DNA of 64,000 bases from Enterococcus gilvus ATCC BAA-350 (GTDB taxonomy: Bacteria; Bacillota; Bacilli; Lactobacillales; Enterococcaceae), in the NCBI RefSeq assembly GCF_000407545.1, contig NZ_ASWH01000002.1, forward strand, positions 62,001 to 126,000, given 5' to 3'. The translations under genes were made by a program, and so were the position numbers. Position 1 is the first letter of the stretch. Each line of letters starts with the position of its first letter. Shown here one piece after another: positions 1 through 8,978 of the stretch. The notes under the pieces were generated by a model. It did not search any database and had not been told where the DNA came from. It saw only the letters and a list, made by a program, of their open reading frames with translations.

Positions 1-1
1 T

Positions 2-304
2 ATCGTTGATCTTTTATTGGGTATTTTTTTAGTGATAAATATTGGTGCAGGGCTTTTGGCATTGCCTTATGTCTTTGCCTTTTGGTTTATTTTTGACTCT
101 TTGATGGAATTGATGATCTCTAGCTCTTTCGCAGGCACAACGTACTATTGGTTCCATCTTGTTTTAAATATTCTGGGTATAATGATTGGCTTCTTTTTAC
201 TATTTCATCCAATCATAGCCGCCTTGAGCCTTTCTTATTTAGTAGGAATTTATTTTATGATCAGCGGCATTTTATCAATTGTTTATTCATTTCAAAATCA
301 ATAA
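2..304 (+). CDS. HdeD/DUF308-type membrane protein, C-terminal part (cut by window edge)
   Basis: The frame is open from base 2, so the gene begins before the window; the first start codon inside (TTG at 17) is probably internal. What remains is about 100 residues of nearly pure membrane sequence with three hydrophobic segments, resembling the paired-helix HdeD/DUF308 family. These are small integral membrane proteins, linked to acid resistance in enterobacteria and mostly uncharacterised in Firmicutes. It ends 20 bases before the convergent sensor-kinase gene and the two share one hairpin terminator. The family call rests on hydropathy and short motifs only. Confidence 0.6.
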   Translation: MVDLLLGIFLVINIGAGLLALPYVFAFWFIFDSLMELMISSSFAGTTYYWFHLVLNILGIMIGFFLLFHPIIAALSLSYLVGIYFMISGILSIVYSFQNQ

Positions 305-305
305 C

Positions 306-347
306 AAAAAATAGAGAACCCAACTATGATGTGGGTTCTCTATTTTT
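306..347. terminator. Bidirectional hairpin terminator between convergent genes
   Basis: A near-perfect stem (AAAATAGAGAACCCA paired with TGGGTTCTCTATTTTT, 7-nt loop) is flanked by A and T runs, so it can stop transcription from both sides. It overlaps the last codons of the sensor-kinase gene. Confidence 0.85.
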
Positions 348-1643
348 AATATAGTCAACGATCAATTCTGCGAAAAAGGCTCTTTTTGTTTGTCGAAGGT
401 ACAAGTGCAAATGGGAATCATCTGAAGTGATTCGTTTTAGATAATTCAATCCGATCCCCTTATGGCCCTCTTTTGTAGAGTAGCCTTTTTTCAAGATTTG
501 TTCGATTTCGATTTTTTTCTCGATCGGATTTGTGATAATGATGGATAGTTGACCTTCGCCAGAATCTTTCATGACAATGGTTAGCCTATGAAGATATGGA
601 GGCAAGATCACGGTATTTTCATAGGCATTGTTCAATAAAATTGACAATCCGCGAACGAGGTCAATGACCTCGACCTGCAATGCAATTGGAACGGGGACGA
701 GAGTCACTTCAGTAGAAATACCACTTTCTTCACAGTCTTTTAAAAAATTCAAAAGCAGTCCTTGAAGAGGGACGTTGTTTAACCGGTTGATACCCGCATA
801 AGAGTTGGTTTGGAAAATTTCCTTAGAATCAACGATGACCTGGCTAAGCAATCGCTTTGCATCATCAATCGCATTTTCTTTCAAGCAACTATTTAAAGAG
901 ATCAATAGAGCTTTAAAATCATGCTGGAATTCGGAAGTCAGTTCATTTTTGCTGACTTCTACAGAGTAGATTTCTGTTAGTGTCCTTAACTCGTTTAATT
1001 TTTTTTGATTTTCGATTGAATTATGAACGACGAGTGCTAGAAGCAGACAAACACTACCTAAGATAAAAGCGGTATACATTCCGAAAAGCCAATTTTGAGT
1101 CCAAGCAAAATGTCCGTGAATGACGGCTAAAGATAAAATAATGAATAGAATCACGATTGAAAGCAATCGATTCTTTTTCGGACGCTCATATAAAAAATTC
1201 CAAAAATGCGTTCTGTCATTCATTTTTTTTAGAAACCAATAAACCACAAGAATGAGTGTGTTTTGTGAAAGAAACAAGAGGAGGATCACGAGCGGTTGAT
1301 TCACATTTTTAAAAAAAGCATCAGTTAGCATTCGCGGTAAATCAAAGGTAATGATCCAAACGACCATCGTTAAACATAACTGGATGGTAAAAAAAAGAGC
1401 GGGCAAAAGCCAGTTGTTGACTCTCCGCACCATCATGACAAATTGAATAACCATAAAAGGGTAAAGAAAATCGTTGATGAAAAGGACATGGTTCGTTACG
1501 CCAATTAAGTAACAGATAAGAAGAATTCCAGCTAAAATAATCGTGTTTCTTCTATTAAATAGTTTGATTCTCTGCCAAATAATCAAACTGACCAACAAGT
1601 TGCAAGACAATAAGCCCGCTTGAAAATAGGGTGCCAACTGCAT
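324..1643 (-). CDS. AgrC-like GHKL sensor histidine kinase
   Basis: Sensor kinase of a quorum-sensing-type two-component system; it probably senses a peptide at the membrane and phosphorylates the regulator encoded just upstream. The N-terminal ~215 residues hold six or seven membrane helices. They are followed by an H-box with 'EFQHDFKALL', an N-box with 'LLNNAYEN' and a glycine box with 'KGIGLNYL', the pattern of AgrC/BlpH-class GHKL kinases. The frame extends to a TTG at 1652, but GGAGGTG lies at 1650-1644 inside that extension, so the real start is ATG at 1643 or TTG at 1637 (8 nt from GGAGG). No agrD/agrB-like peptide or processing gene is adjacent, so the signal is unknown. Confidence 0.88.
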   Translation of the reverse strand: MQLAPYFQAGLLSCNLLVSLIIWQRIKLFNRRNTIILAGILLICYLIGVTNHVLFINDFLYPFMVIQFVMMVRRVNNWLLPALFFTIQLCLTMVVWIITFDLPRMLTDAFFKNVNQPLVILLLFLSQNTLILVVYWFLKKMNDRTHFWNFLYERPKKNRLLSIVILFIILSLAVIHGHFAWTQNWLFGMYTAFILGSVCLLLALVVHNSIENQKKLNELRTLTEIYSVEVSKNELTSEFQHDFKALLISLNSCLKENAIDDAKRLLSQVIVDSKEIFQTNSYAGINRLNNVPLQGLLLNFLKDCEESGISTEVTLVPVPIALQVEVIDLVRGLSILLNNAYENTVILPPYLHRLTIVMKDSGEGQLSIIITNPIEKKIEIEQILKKGYSTKEGHKGIGLNYLKRITSDDSHLHLYLRQTKRAFFAELIVDYIKNREPTS

Positions 1644-1658
1644 CACCTCCAAATCGTA

Positions 1659-2417
1659 TTATCGATAACCTGCTTGCACAAGAGCTTTCTTTAGTTTATC
1701 GATCGATTTTACACCCAGCTCTAAGACCTCTCCATTAATGAATCCGACATATTGTTCGTCTCTGCTCCATTCTGTAAGAGCATTCATGTTCAAAACATAC
1801 GCACGAAGCTCTTTAAAGAAGAAAGGTTGCTTGAGAGTAGTTTTAAATTTCTTCAAGGTTCCGTCAACGATAAGCTCTTCTTCCATCGTACAGACCAAAA
1901 CAGAATGTTTATAGCCATTCATACTTTTTAAATACATAACTTCTTTAGCGGGGACTAGGATTTCTCTCTTTTGAACAGAAAAAGTAAGAAAATCAGAAGA
2001 TTGTTCACGCGTCATTTGTTGATGAAATATCGTCGTTAATGCATCAGCAATAGCTGTCTCAAACCGTATATCATCGAGCTCTTTTACAATATAAGACCAA
2101 GGATGGATGTTTTCATTGATGACAGAGATCGCCTTGTCGTGAAAATTTGTCAGATAGACAACATAACACTCAGAATTGACCGCTCGAATCGTTTTTCCAA
2201 GATCGATACCAGTAAAGTGGGTATTTAAATCGATATCTAAGATAAAGATACTGTTATCTGCAATCTCCATAAGAGGGAGCTCGTCATAAAACTTCTCTGG
2301 ATAATCAATCACGATTGGTTCCAGATCAAACTGAGCATTACTTAAATCTAGATGTTCAACGATTTTTCTTACTTTTTTTCCAATGACAAAATTGTCGTCA
2401 ACGATATAAATATTCAC
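1659..2417 (-). CDS. LytTR-family response regulator (AgrA-like)
   Basis: Transcriptional regulator paired with the downstream sensor kinase. The receiver domain (about residues 1-125) has the acidic pair 'VDD' at 7-8, the likely phospho-acceptor Asp61 in 'FILDIDL', and the conserved Thr and Lys in 'VVYLTNFHDKA'. A LytTR DNA-binding domain follows from about residue 145 to the end, including 'EVMYLKSMNGYKHSV' and 'FFFKELRAYVLNM'. The start is GTG at 2417, preceded by AGGGG. The stop lies 15 bases before the kinase start, so the two are cotranscribed, in the order found for AgrA/BlpR-like systems. The obvious target is the divergent autolysin operon, but that is inferred from position only. 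Confidence 0.9.
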   Translation of the reverse strand: MNIYIVDDNFVIGKKVRKIVEHLDLSNAQFDLEPIVIDYPEKFYDELPLMEIADNSIFILDIDLNTHFTGIDLGKTIRAVNSECYVVYLTNFHDKAISVINENIHPWSYIVKELDDIRFETAIADALTTIFHQQMTREQSSDFLTFSVQKREILVPAKEVMYLKSMNGYKHSVLVCTMEEELIVDGTLKKFKTTLKQPFFFKELRAYVLNMNALTEWSRDEQYVGFINGEVLELGVKSIDKLKKALVQAGYR

Positions 2418-2456
2418 GTAAATAACCCCTAACCTACCTTGAGTGAGTGCTCATAA

Positions 2457-2488
2457 TTTCAGTATTTGTTTGAATTCACCGACTGAAA
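2457..2488. promoter_or_regulatory. Inverted repeat between the two-component genes and the autolysin operon
   Basis: TTTCAGT at 2457-2463 and ACTGAAA at 2482-2488 form a perfect 7-bp inverted repeat with an 18-bp spacer, about 40 bp upstream of the regulator start. It could be an operator. It does not match the AgrA or FsrA consensus that I know. The rest of the 308-bp gap has a small hairpin (AAAGAC/GTCTTT, 2601-2617) and no gene. Confidence 0.4.
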
Positions 2489-2725
2489 AGTCATTTCTTC
2501 TTATTTAGATAATATCGAGCCCGTTTCGCAATAGCAAATATAATAAACTAATTTCATTTATTTAAGTGAATGTGAGGGGTATTCTCCTTAAGATTCACAA
2601 AAAGACTCCGCGTCTTTGAAAACGGTTTACGAGAGGTGTGTGGAATAAATCTGGCGATTATCATGGTTAAAGCAATAGTGTGTCTAATTCATTAGCAGGC
2701 ACAACAATAATCAGGGGGAATAGAA

Positions 2726-4897
2726 ATGAAAAAAAAGGTCATTGGCGCAGGTGTCTTAGCAGCCAGCTTGATTGCAATTCATAGTATCCATGGTGAGACA
2801 CTTTTTGCCAGCAATCAGGTCAATCACACAGGAGAACCCTCTAGTGGGCAGCCGGTAAGGTCAGAGACAGCCACTAGTATCGACACTATCACTAAGAATG
2901 AACCAGCGACTTCTGCATCTAGGATGGATACGAATATAACAGAGGAAACTGTCCCAACTTCTACGTCAGAGAGTGATGATCCAGGATCGACAAGTACCGA
3001 AAGTTCAAGTACCGATGATACTTCTAGCACGTCAGAAAGCAGTACACAAGAATCTTCCGAAAGCTCAAGTAGCAGTCAGGACTCCTCAAGTAGTGAGAGT
3101 AGTACGTCAGAATCGTCCAGCTCATCTAGTAGTCAAAGTTCTTCAAGTTCAACGAGTTCTAGTGAGAGTAAGGAGTCCTCATCTAGCTCCGAGAAGAACA
3201 CCACTAGTGAATCATCTTCAGAAAAGACCCAACCCTCTAGCGAAGGAAGTTCTGAAAGTACAACTGGGACAACGGAACAACCGTCAGCTAAAGATAATGG
3301 CACACATCCGTCGATCCAGATACCAAATCAAACATCTGTGCCAGAAGCAAATGCCTCGTCTTCTTTATTTGGCAATACTATTGAAGGCGGTGTGTTAGAT
3401 TCTGACGCTGTGATACTAGACGATTCCTTGCGCGTTAGTGAAATGTCTGAGTCGAATCTAAAGGGATTTGAATTACCATTGCTGTCTACTTTCAGCAGTA
3501 AAGAACGTGCAATAGTCGTCTACGAAGGCATCAAACAAGTAGGGAAATCAGAGGTGAAGGTCACATCTGATAGTCAGAACGAACAAGAAAATAACTATTC
3601 ATTGACGAATGCGAGTCAATTGATGAACTATCTGTCGATTCAACTATTTGGTAAGAATTTTGATCAACTAGCACAGACAGAAGGAAGTTTTGAGACGAAA
3701 GAAGCAGGGGATTTGCTCTATAAAGACAATTCTTTGATGGGTATTTATATAGGAAGCAATCGCTATTTAGCTGTGGATAAAGACAAAGAAACGAAGAAGG
3801 ATTCCGAAAAGAAAATCGTTCAAATAAAGGTCTTGGATAGTAAAAATAGGAATCTTAACGTACGGAAAATTACTTTTCCTGCTCTTACAGAATATGGCAA
3901 AAAGCAAGAAAAAAATTATCCAGCGAATATGGACTATAAAGCAAATCCGCAAACCCAATCTTTTATTCAAAAGATTGCTGACAATGCGCAAAGTCTTGGA
4001 AATAAATATGACGTATTTGCTTCCGTAATGATTGCACAAGCGATATTGGAGAGTGGGTCTGGCACTAGTGGATTGTCTCAAGCGCCATACCACAATTTGT
4101 TCGGTGTTAAAGGAACTTACAAGGGTAACTCCGTGAACTTCTCCACCGAAGAAGATCGTGGGAACGGTCAAAATTATACGATTCAGGCTTCCTTTAGAAG
4201 TTATTCAAGCTATGGTGATTCGCTTGGGGATTATGTGACACTGATTCGAGGTGGCATTCAAGGGAATAATAAGTACTACGAAGGCTCTTGGCGATCAAAA
4301 GCAAAGAACTATTTGAAAGCAGCGGATAATTTAACTGGCAAGTACGCGACGGACACTTCCTACAATCGAAAAATCAGTTCGTTGATTGCGGCGTATCACT
4401 TAACCAAATATGATGCAAAACAAGCGTCAAAGACGCCGCTTTCTACTGGAACAACGAGTGCGATACTCGTAGGGAGAGACAAGATTCCAACTGAATACAA
4501 AGAACGAATGAACTACCCAGATTATGATGGGAAGAATTATAACGTTTCAGGCTCCTACCCCGTCGGACAATGTACTTGGTACGCGTATAATCGGATGGCA
4601 CAGCTAGGAAAAACGGTTGACGATTTTATGGGAAATGGCGGTCAATGGGGGAGTAAAGCTCGTGCTTTGGGATACAACGTATCAAGCGAACCCAAGTCCG
4701 GTTATCTTGTTTCTTTCACACCAGGGTCCGCAGGTTCTGACCCAAGCTATGGGCATGTGGCATTTGTAGAAGCAGTGGGAAGTGAGGGAATTCTAATCTC
4801 CGAGTGCAACGTCGTTGGCGGAACAGCCATTTCTTATCGTGTTATCAATAATGATCTCGCACGCTCTAGCTTAGTTACGTATCTTTCACCGAAATAG
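2726..4897 (+). CDS. Secreted autolysin: Ser-rich linker, GH73 glucosaminidase and CHAP amidase domains
   Basis: Two-domain peptidoglycan hydrolase exported to the cell surface. Residues 1-30 are a signal peptide ('MKKKVIGAGVLAASLIAIHS'), followed by a Thr/Ser-rich spacer to about residue 195 that is likely disordered or glycosylated. After a 200-residue region of unknown fold comes a glucosaminidase domain (about 405-555) with the catalytic Glu in 'QAILESGSGTSG'. The C-terminus is a CHAP domain (about 610-723) with Cys in 'GQCTWYAYN' and His in 'YGHVAFVEAV'. It thus carries a glycan-cutting and a peptide-cutting activity. The start has 'CAGGGGGAAT' in front. It is first in a run with signal peptidase, membrane and coiled-coil genes, and divergent from an AgrC/LytTR pair. 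Confidence 0.9.
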   Translation: MKKKVIGAGVLAASLIAIHSIHGETLFASNQVNHTGEPSSGQPVRSETATSIDTITKNEPATSASRMDTNITEETVPTSTSESDDPGSTSTESSSTDDTSSTSESSTQESSESSSSSQDSSSSESSTSESSSSSSSQSSSSSTSSSESKESSSSSEKNTTSESSSEKTQPSSEGSSESTTGTTEQPSAKDNGTHPSIQIPNQTSVPEANASSSLFGNTIEGGVLDSDAVILDDSLRVSEMSESNLKGFELPLLSTFSSKERAIVVYEGIKQVGKSEVKVTSDSQNEQENNYSLTNASQLMNYLSIQLFGKNFDQLAQTEGSFETKEAGDLLYKDNSLMGIYIGSNRYLAVDKDKETKKDSEKKIVQIKVLDSKNRNLNVRKITFPALTEYGKKQEKNYPANMDYKANPQTQSFIQKIADNAQSLGNKYDVFASVMIAQAILESGSGTSGLSQAPYHNLFGVKGTYKGNSVNFSTEEDRGNGQNYTIQASFRSYSSYGDSLGDYVTLIRGGIQGNNKYYEGSWRSKAKNYLKAADNLTGKYATDTSYNRKISSLIAAYHLTKYDAKQASKTPLSTGTTSAILVGRDKIPTEYKERMNYPDYDGKNYNVSGSYPVGQCTWYAYNRMAQLGKTVDDFMGNGGQWGSKARALGYNVSSEPKSGYLVSFTPGSAGSDPSYGHVAFVEAVGSEGILISECNVVGGTAISYRVINNDLARSSLVTYLSPK

Positions 4898-4905
4898 AGG
4901 GGAAA

Positions 4906-5418
4906 ATGAAGAAAGACAGAAAAATCAAAACATACGTTTTTATCGGATTATTTTTCTTATGCCTGATAGAGATCATAGTATTTTACAAAATCCATCAGGT
5001 TAACGGAACGTCCATGGCACCGACTTTGAACAACGGCGACTCAGTCATTGTAAAAAAGCATACACGTATCACAAGGTATGAAATGATTGCTTTTTCTATT
5101 CCGAAAGAAAAAGGGATGTTGGTCAAACGGGTGATCGGCATGCCTGGAGATGCTGTCATTATTCAGCAAAATGAATTGATTTTGAATATCGGCGATCGGG
5201 CGGCGTTCAATAATACCTACCGCATTCACTTAGAAGAATATCAAGCGCAACAACTTCAGCATATAAAACGAATCCCCGTAAATCAGTATTTTGTGTTGGG
5301 AGATCATATAGATGTATCAAAGGATAGTCGAGAATTCGGATTTGTCCAAAAGAAGTCAATAGAGGGGATTGTGATTGACCGGATATGGCCGCTGAATTCT
5401 TTCGGACGAGTAAATTAG
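4906..5418 (+). CDS. Type I signal peptidase (S26 family)
   Basis: Membrane-anchored serine protease that removes signal peptides. At 170 residues it is the usual size for Gram-positive SipS-like enzymes. One N-terminal membrane helix (about residues 9-28) is followed by the nucleophile Ser36 in 'VNGTSMAPTL', the general base Lys74 in 'LVKRVIGMPGD', and a C-terminal 'VLGDHIDVSKDSREFG' box. It starts 8 bases after the autolysin gene, preceded by GAGGGG. The position suggests a dedicated peptidase for proteins of this operon, although a general housekeeping role cannot be excluded. Confidence 0.9.
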   Translation: MKKDRKIKTYVFIGLFFLCLIEIIVFYKIHQVNGTSMAPTLNNGDSVIVKKHTRITRYEMIAFSIPKEKGMLVKRVIGMPGDAVIIQQNELILNIGDRAAFNNTYRIHLEEYQAQQLQHIKRIPVNQYFVLGDHIDVSKDSREFGFVQKKSIEGIVIDRIWPLNSFGRVN

Positions 5419-5431
5419 GGGAGCGTACGGA

Positions 5432-6211
5432 ATGATAATACTTGAAATAGTGACGATACTTTTTGTAGTAACGACCATCGGATTGATGGGGTTTCGAGTT
5501 TTTATAAATTATAAATTGGCACTTATACGAAAGGAACCAAACCAATCGACGACCTTTCTTAAAAAGGTTGATTATATAAGTAAAATTGAGCAACGCAGGC
5601 ATATCAACTATTTATTAGTCGCTTGTTTAGCTTTGGCGATCTGCTTATTGATTCTAGTGGGGACGACGATTTCCTTACAAGCCAATCTGAATCATACAAA
5701 GCAACACGAAGCCCAAATGAACGATCAGATTACGTTATTAGAGCAACAGCAGGAGCAATTAGTTAAAAATGTGCCACTGAAAAATTATCCTGAGCAGGGT
5801 GTAGGATTGAACGTTTACAACTGGAAAAAGCTCTTCTCTTCAGAGGAAAGAAATTCAGATTTGCAAGCAAAGATCGAATCGGACATTTCTCAAAAAGTGG
5901 TGCAATATTTTGGTCTTTCGACAGTCGTGATTTCATTGGATGTGCCAAGCAAGACTCTTTCAATCAATTTAATCGGAAAAACAGACAATGCGGCAAGTAA
6001 AGAGACGATCAAAGAAAACGTAGCTGCTTTTGTCAAAGAAGCCAGCGACGTTCCAGGATTGTCACAAATCCATGTGCAACTGACGACAGCGGTTGGTAAA
6101 ACAAAAAAAGTTGTCTACAACGCGGATTATAGCCGAGAAAAAGATACAAATGATTTTAAGAAAATCAATGATCGTGAACAAGATGTCGAAAAAAAAGGAG
6201 GGAAAGGGTAA
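5432..6211 (+). CDS. Membrane protein with two N-terminal helices and a coiled coil, function unknown
   Basis: I do not recognise this 259-residue protein. A first membrane helix lies at residues 1-22, then a basic cytoplasmic-looking loop ending in 'EQRRHINYLL', then a second helix (about 60-82) and a coiled-coil stretch ('HEAQMNDQITLLEQQQEQL'). The C-terminal 120 residues look like a compact alpha/beta domain outside or inside the membrane, ending in a very charged tail. The single-helix-plus-coiled-coil layout resembles PilN/DivIC-type assembly proteins, but there is no motif to prove it. It stops directly in front of the coiled-coil gene (stop TAA, then GTG), so the two are translationally linked. 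Confidence 0.75.
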   Translation: MIILEIVTILFVVTTIGLMGFRVFINYKLALIRKEPNQSTTFLKKVDYISKIEQRRHINYLLVACLALAICLLILVGTTISLQANLNHTKQHEAQMNDQITLLEQQQEQLVKNVPLKNYPEQGVGLNVYNWKKLFSSEERNSDLQAKIESDISQKVVQYFGLSTVVISLDVPSKTLSINLIGKTDNAASKETIKENVAAFVKEASDVPGLSQIHVQLTTAVGKTKKVVYNADYSREKDTNDFKKINDREQDVEKKGGKG

Positions 6212-7936
6212 GTGGTCGCAGATAAGAAGGGGAATAAATGGTTCTCTGTCAATTCGTTAAAAGAATTTATTGACGATGTGCCAGAAGACAAACTTTCAAT
6301 AGATGAGAGTGAAGAAGAAATAAATAAGATCCAAAAACAGTTGGCGCAAAAAGAAATTGAAATTCAAACTTTGAAACAGTCTTTGAAAAGCTTAGAAACT
6401 AATAATCATGCACTGCTTCAAAAGGAACAAGAACAGTTAAAGACGATCGAACAATTAAAACAGCGACAAGAAGAGCTCCCAAAAGAGCAATTGATGCAGC
6501 TCCAAGCGACACTTAAAGAAACGACCAAAGAAAAGGAAACGTTGGTTGAAAAAGGCGCTGAGCAACAAGATCAAATCAAATCCCTCAAGCAAGAGATTAG
6601 TGAGCGGAAAAGCCAGTTAGAAGAATTGCAACACGTAAATGAAGAATTCGAGGACTTAAAAAAAGCGAAGCAACAAGACATAGAACGCCTCGAGACCGAG
6701 AAGGCTCAATTAGTCGATGATTTGGCGAAAGCACAAGAAAAACAAGTGCTTGAAGCCAATCAGCAATCAGAGATAATTCAGAAACTAAAAACTGAAAATG
6801 AACAATTGAAAAAAGAACTAGCGGGCCATCAACCAAAAGCGCTTCAGCAAGAGACCGAAAAAATCCAAATAGAACTAGACGAGGTCAATCAGCAAAAAGA
6901 AGAATTGCTTGTTCGAACGGCTGAGCAAGAGGCAATCAATCAAAATCAAAAACAACAATTAGAGGCTGAGCAGTCGCGTGTACAAACCTTGATTCAGCAA
7001 CTTAAAGAAGAAAAAGCACTTGTAGAAACTGGTCATGCTGAAATCGTTGAGCGAAATGAAAGAATCCAAGAACTAAAACAAGACCAAGAAACTGCAAAAA
7101 TTCGATTGGATGAATTTGCTTCTTCTACAGAGTACCAAGCAATAAAAATAGAACAGTTGACTAACGAAATTGAGAAAACAAAAAAAGGCTTATATCAAAA
7201 GGAGAATGAACTAAAAGAGCAGGAAGCCGTTAATTTAGATTTAGCAAATCTCACAAAAGATTTGGAAAAGAAATTGGAACCGATGCAGCATCTAAACAAT
7301 CAATTGGAGGAAGTAAAAATGGCAGTAGCAAATGAAGAAACGTTAAACAAACAAGTAACAGCGGAAAAAGAGACATTAGACAAAAAAATGATTGAACAAG
7401 AAAAACAACTTCAGCAACTAAGCGAATTATTAGAAGAAAAGGAAGCGTTAAACAGCGCGCTTTTTGATGCACACGAGAAAATTTCAAAATTAGAAGAAAA
7501 ACAACAGTATGCCAACGCGTTAGTGTCAGAAAGAGACAATTTAAAAGAAGCACTAGAAAAATTAAAAACTGAAAAAACACCTGAAACGAGTGAAGAATTG
7601 ACCCAAGCGAAGCAGCATATCATTGAATTAGTAGAGAAAAACGATACTTTAAAAAAAGAAGTGATCCAATCCCAACAAGAGATCGGGGAAGTATTGATTT
7701 CAGCTAAAAAACAGGCCAATCGCACGATCGAAGAAGCTCAGATAGAAGCCAAACATATGATCAATTCTGCTGAATTGGAATTGGAAAATATCGGTAATCG
7801 AGCAAAAAAAATCTTGATCGAAGTATCAGAATCGAAGGAGAATGTGTTGACCATGTATGAGGAGCTCCAATTTAAAGTGAGTCAGCTCTCAAAGGGTGTT
7901 CTTTTTCAAGAAACCGCTTCTCAAGAACAAGAATAA
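6212..7936 (+). CDS. Long coiled-coil cytoplasmic protein, DivIVA-like tail
   Basis: 574 residues, almost entirely Glu/Gln/Lys/Leu-rich heptad sequence from about residue 35 to 500, so an extended coiled coil with no signal peptide. The last ~75 residues ('ISAKKQANRTIEEAQIEAKH' onward) resemble the helical tail of DivIVA/GpsB-like or ATP-synthase-b-like proteins. The start is GTG immediately after the stop of the preceding gene, with GGAGG ten bases upstream. Together with the autolysin, the signal peptidase and the membrane protein it suggests a localised cell-wall hydrolysis or surface-assembly complex. That role is inferred from context, and no enzymatic motif is present. Confidence 0.8.
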   Translation: MVADKKGNKWFSVNSLKEFIDDVPEDKLSIDESEEEINKIQKQLAQKEIEIQTLKQSLKSLETNNHALLQKEQEQLKTIEQLKQRQEELPKEQLMQLQATLKETTKEKETLVEKGAEQQDQIKSLKQEISERKSQLEELQHVNEEFEDLKKAKQQDIERLETEKAQLVDDLAKAQEKQVLEANQQSEIIQKLKTENEQLKKELAGHQPKALQQETEKIQIELDEVNQQKEELLVRTAEQEAINQNQKQQLEAEQSRVQTLIQQLKEEKALVETGHAEIVERNERIQELKQDQETAKIRLDEFASSTEYQAIKIEQLTNEIEKTKKGLYQKENELKEQEAVNLDLANLTKDLEKKLEPMQHLNNQLEEVKMAVANEETLNKQVTAEKETLDKKMIEQEKQLQQLSELLEEKEALNSALFDAHEKISKLEEKQQYANALVSERDNLKEALEKLKTEKTPETSEELTQAKQHIIELVEKNDTLKKEVIQSQQEIGEVLISAKKQANRTIEEAQIEAKHMINSAELELENIGNRAKKILIEVSESKENVLTMYEELQFKVSQLSKGVLFQETASQEQE

Positions 7937-7945
7937 GATGATCAT

Positions 7946-7984
7946 ATCCCATTCAACAGCTTCCTGATGAATGGGATTTTTTTA
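7946..7984 (+). terminator. Hairpin terminator after the coiled-coil gene
   Basis: ATCCCATTCA pairs with TGAATGGGAT across a 12-nt loop, followed by seven T. It lies 16 bp before the start of the next gene, so it may act as an attenuator rather than a full stop. Confidence 0.8.
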
Positions 7985-7999
7985 AAGGAGAGAAAATGA

Positions 8000-8671
8000 A
8001 TGATTTTAGTGTTAACTAGAAACGTAAATAAAGAACAATACATTAAGACATTACTTGAAACACTGGGCTATGATGTTTTTTGTTCGGTTCAATTACTAGA
8101 CGCCTTGCTATCTAATAAGAAAGAAATGGACCTATTCGACTATTTTCCTGTTGTCGTGATCAGTGAAACCATTTTTGAAAGCGAATTTGAACAAGCGAAA
8201 TCACTCTTATGTGAGAAGGGGCATATCATTGTTAGAAAAACAAATTCGGTAACCGGCTTACAGGAAAGTAAAGTGGATGGTGTCTGCGAGATTCCTCTGG
8301 CAATCGGGCTTGAAGAGCTACGAGATACTTTGGATGAAATGAAAGCAAAAGAGAGCTACGAGAAGAAATCTGTTCGGGAATCAATGGTTTCATTAAGTAT
8401 GCTTGAGAAAAAAATAGTGAAGCAATTATATACTGCATTTCCAGACAAAGTATCTAGAGATCAATTGATCCAACAGCTGTGGGGAGATGACGATACAACG
8501 AAATCAAGACTTTCCAGTCTGTCTAATTGTGTCCACAGCATTAATCAGAAAATGAGGGCTATCCAACCTTCAAATGAAGAAAAAGCAGTGAAAACCCTTT
8601 GGAGAAAAGGATATTTCTTAGATGATGAGGTTTACTCATCAATAGAAGAAGAACGGTTGATCATTTTGTGA
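8000..8671 (+). CDS. Atypical response-regulator-like winged-helix protein (paralogue 1)
   Basis: A 223-residue DNA-binding protein. The N-terminal ~120 residues have a receiver-like layout ('MILVLTRNVNKEQYIKTLL') but lack the acidic pocket and clear phospho-acceptor of a true receiver. Residues ~130-215 form an OmpR/PhoB-type winged helix with 'KVSRDQLIQQLWG' and the wing 'KTLWRKGYFLDD'. Two homologues, more like each other than like this one, lie at 48388 and 51974. The start ATG has AAAGGAG nine bases upstream. The gene lies behind a hairpin after the autolysin operon, so it may be an attenuated distal gene and may regulate that operon. No partner kinase is adjacent. Confidence 0.8.
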   Translation: MILVLTRNVNKEQYIKTLLETLGYDVFCSVQLLDALLSNKKEMDLFDYFPVVVISETIFESEFEQAKSLLCEKGHIIVRKTNSVTGLQESKVDGVCEIPLAIGLEELRDTLDEMKAKESYEKKSVRESMVSLSMLEKKIVKQLYTAFPDKVSRDQLIQQLWGDDDTTKSRLSSLSNCVHSINQKMRAIQPSNEEKAVKTLWRKGYFLDDEVYSSIEEERLIIL

Positions 8672-8686
8672 CTCATTCCTATAAGC

Positions 8687-8723
8687 AAAGTCGTATTCCG
8701 ATAAATGGAAAGCGACTTTTTGG
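8687..8723 (+). terminator. Hairpin terminator after winged-helix gene
   Basis: AAAGTCG pairs with CGACTTT across a loop of about 19 nt and is followed by a short T run. Confidence 0.65.
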
Positions 8724-8809
8724 TATGTAAAACGGTTCATACCGCATTTCAACAATCAGAAACGTTCATATAATATGACAAGATTTCAGTGTCGAAGAGG
8801 AGTGAAACG

Positions 8810-8917
8810 GTGTATTTTATTCTGATGTTTTTAGCAGTAATCCCAGCAGGTTCACTTATTTACATGCTTGTTTTCGCTGTGCAAATCGAGTACCGAGATT
8901 GGAAAGATAAGAAATGA
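8810..8917 (+). CDS. 35-residue single-helix membrane peptide
   Basis: Short gene starting at GTG 8810 with a strong ribosome site (GAGGAG, 7-nt spacing). The product starts 'MYFILMFLAVIPAGSLIYML' and ends in a charged tail, 'EYRDWKDKK'. One membrane helix with a cytoplasmic charged tail is typical of small regulatory membrane peptides. The function is unknown. I call it real because of the well-placed ribosome site and the clear amphipathic layout. Confidence 0.55.
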   Translation: MYFILMFLAVIPAGSLIYMLVFAVQIEYRDWKDKK

Positions 8918-8978
8918 GGGCAGCGAAAACGGTTTTAAAGAAGCGCTTTTCAGGGCAAATTTCACTAACATTAATCAT

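Noticed and set aside
2973..3398. 141-codon frame inside the autolysin gene
   Set aside because: Shadow of the Ser-rich low-complexity codons; no ribosome site and an implausible composition.
8725..8745. cre site near TGTAAAACGGTTCA
   Set aside because: The conserved CG is one base out of register with the cre consensus.
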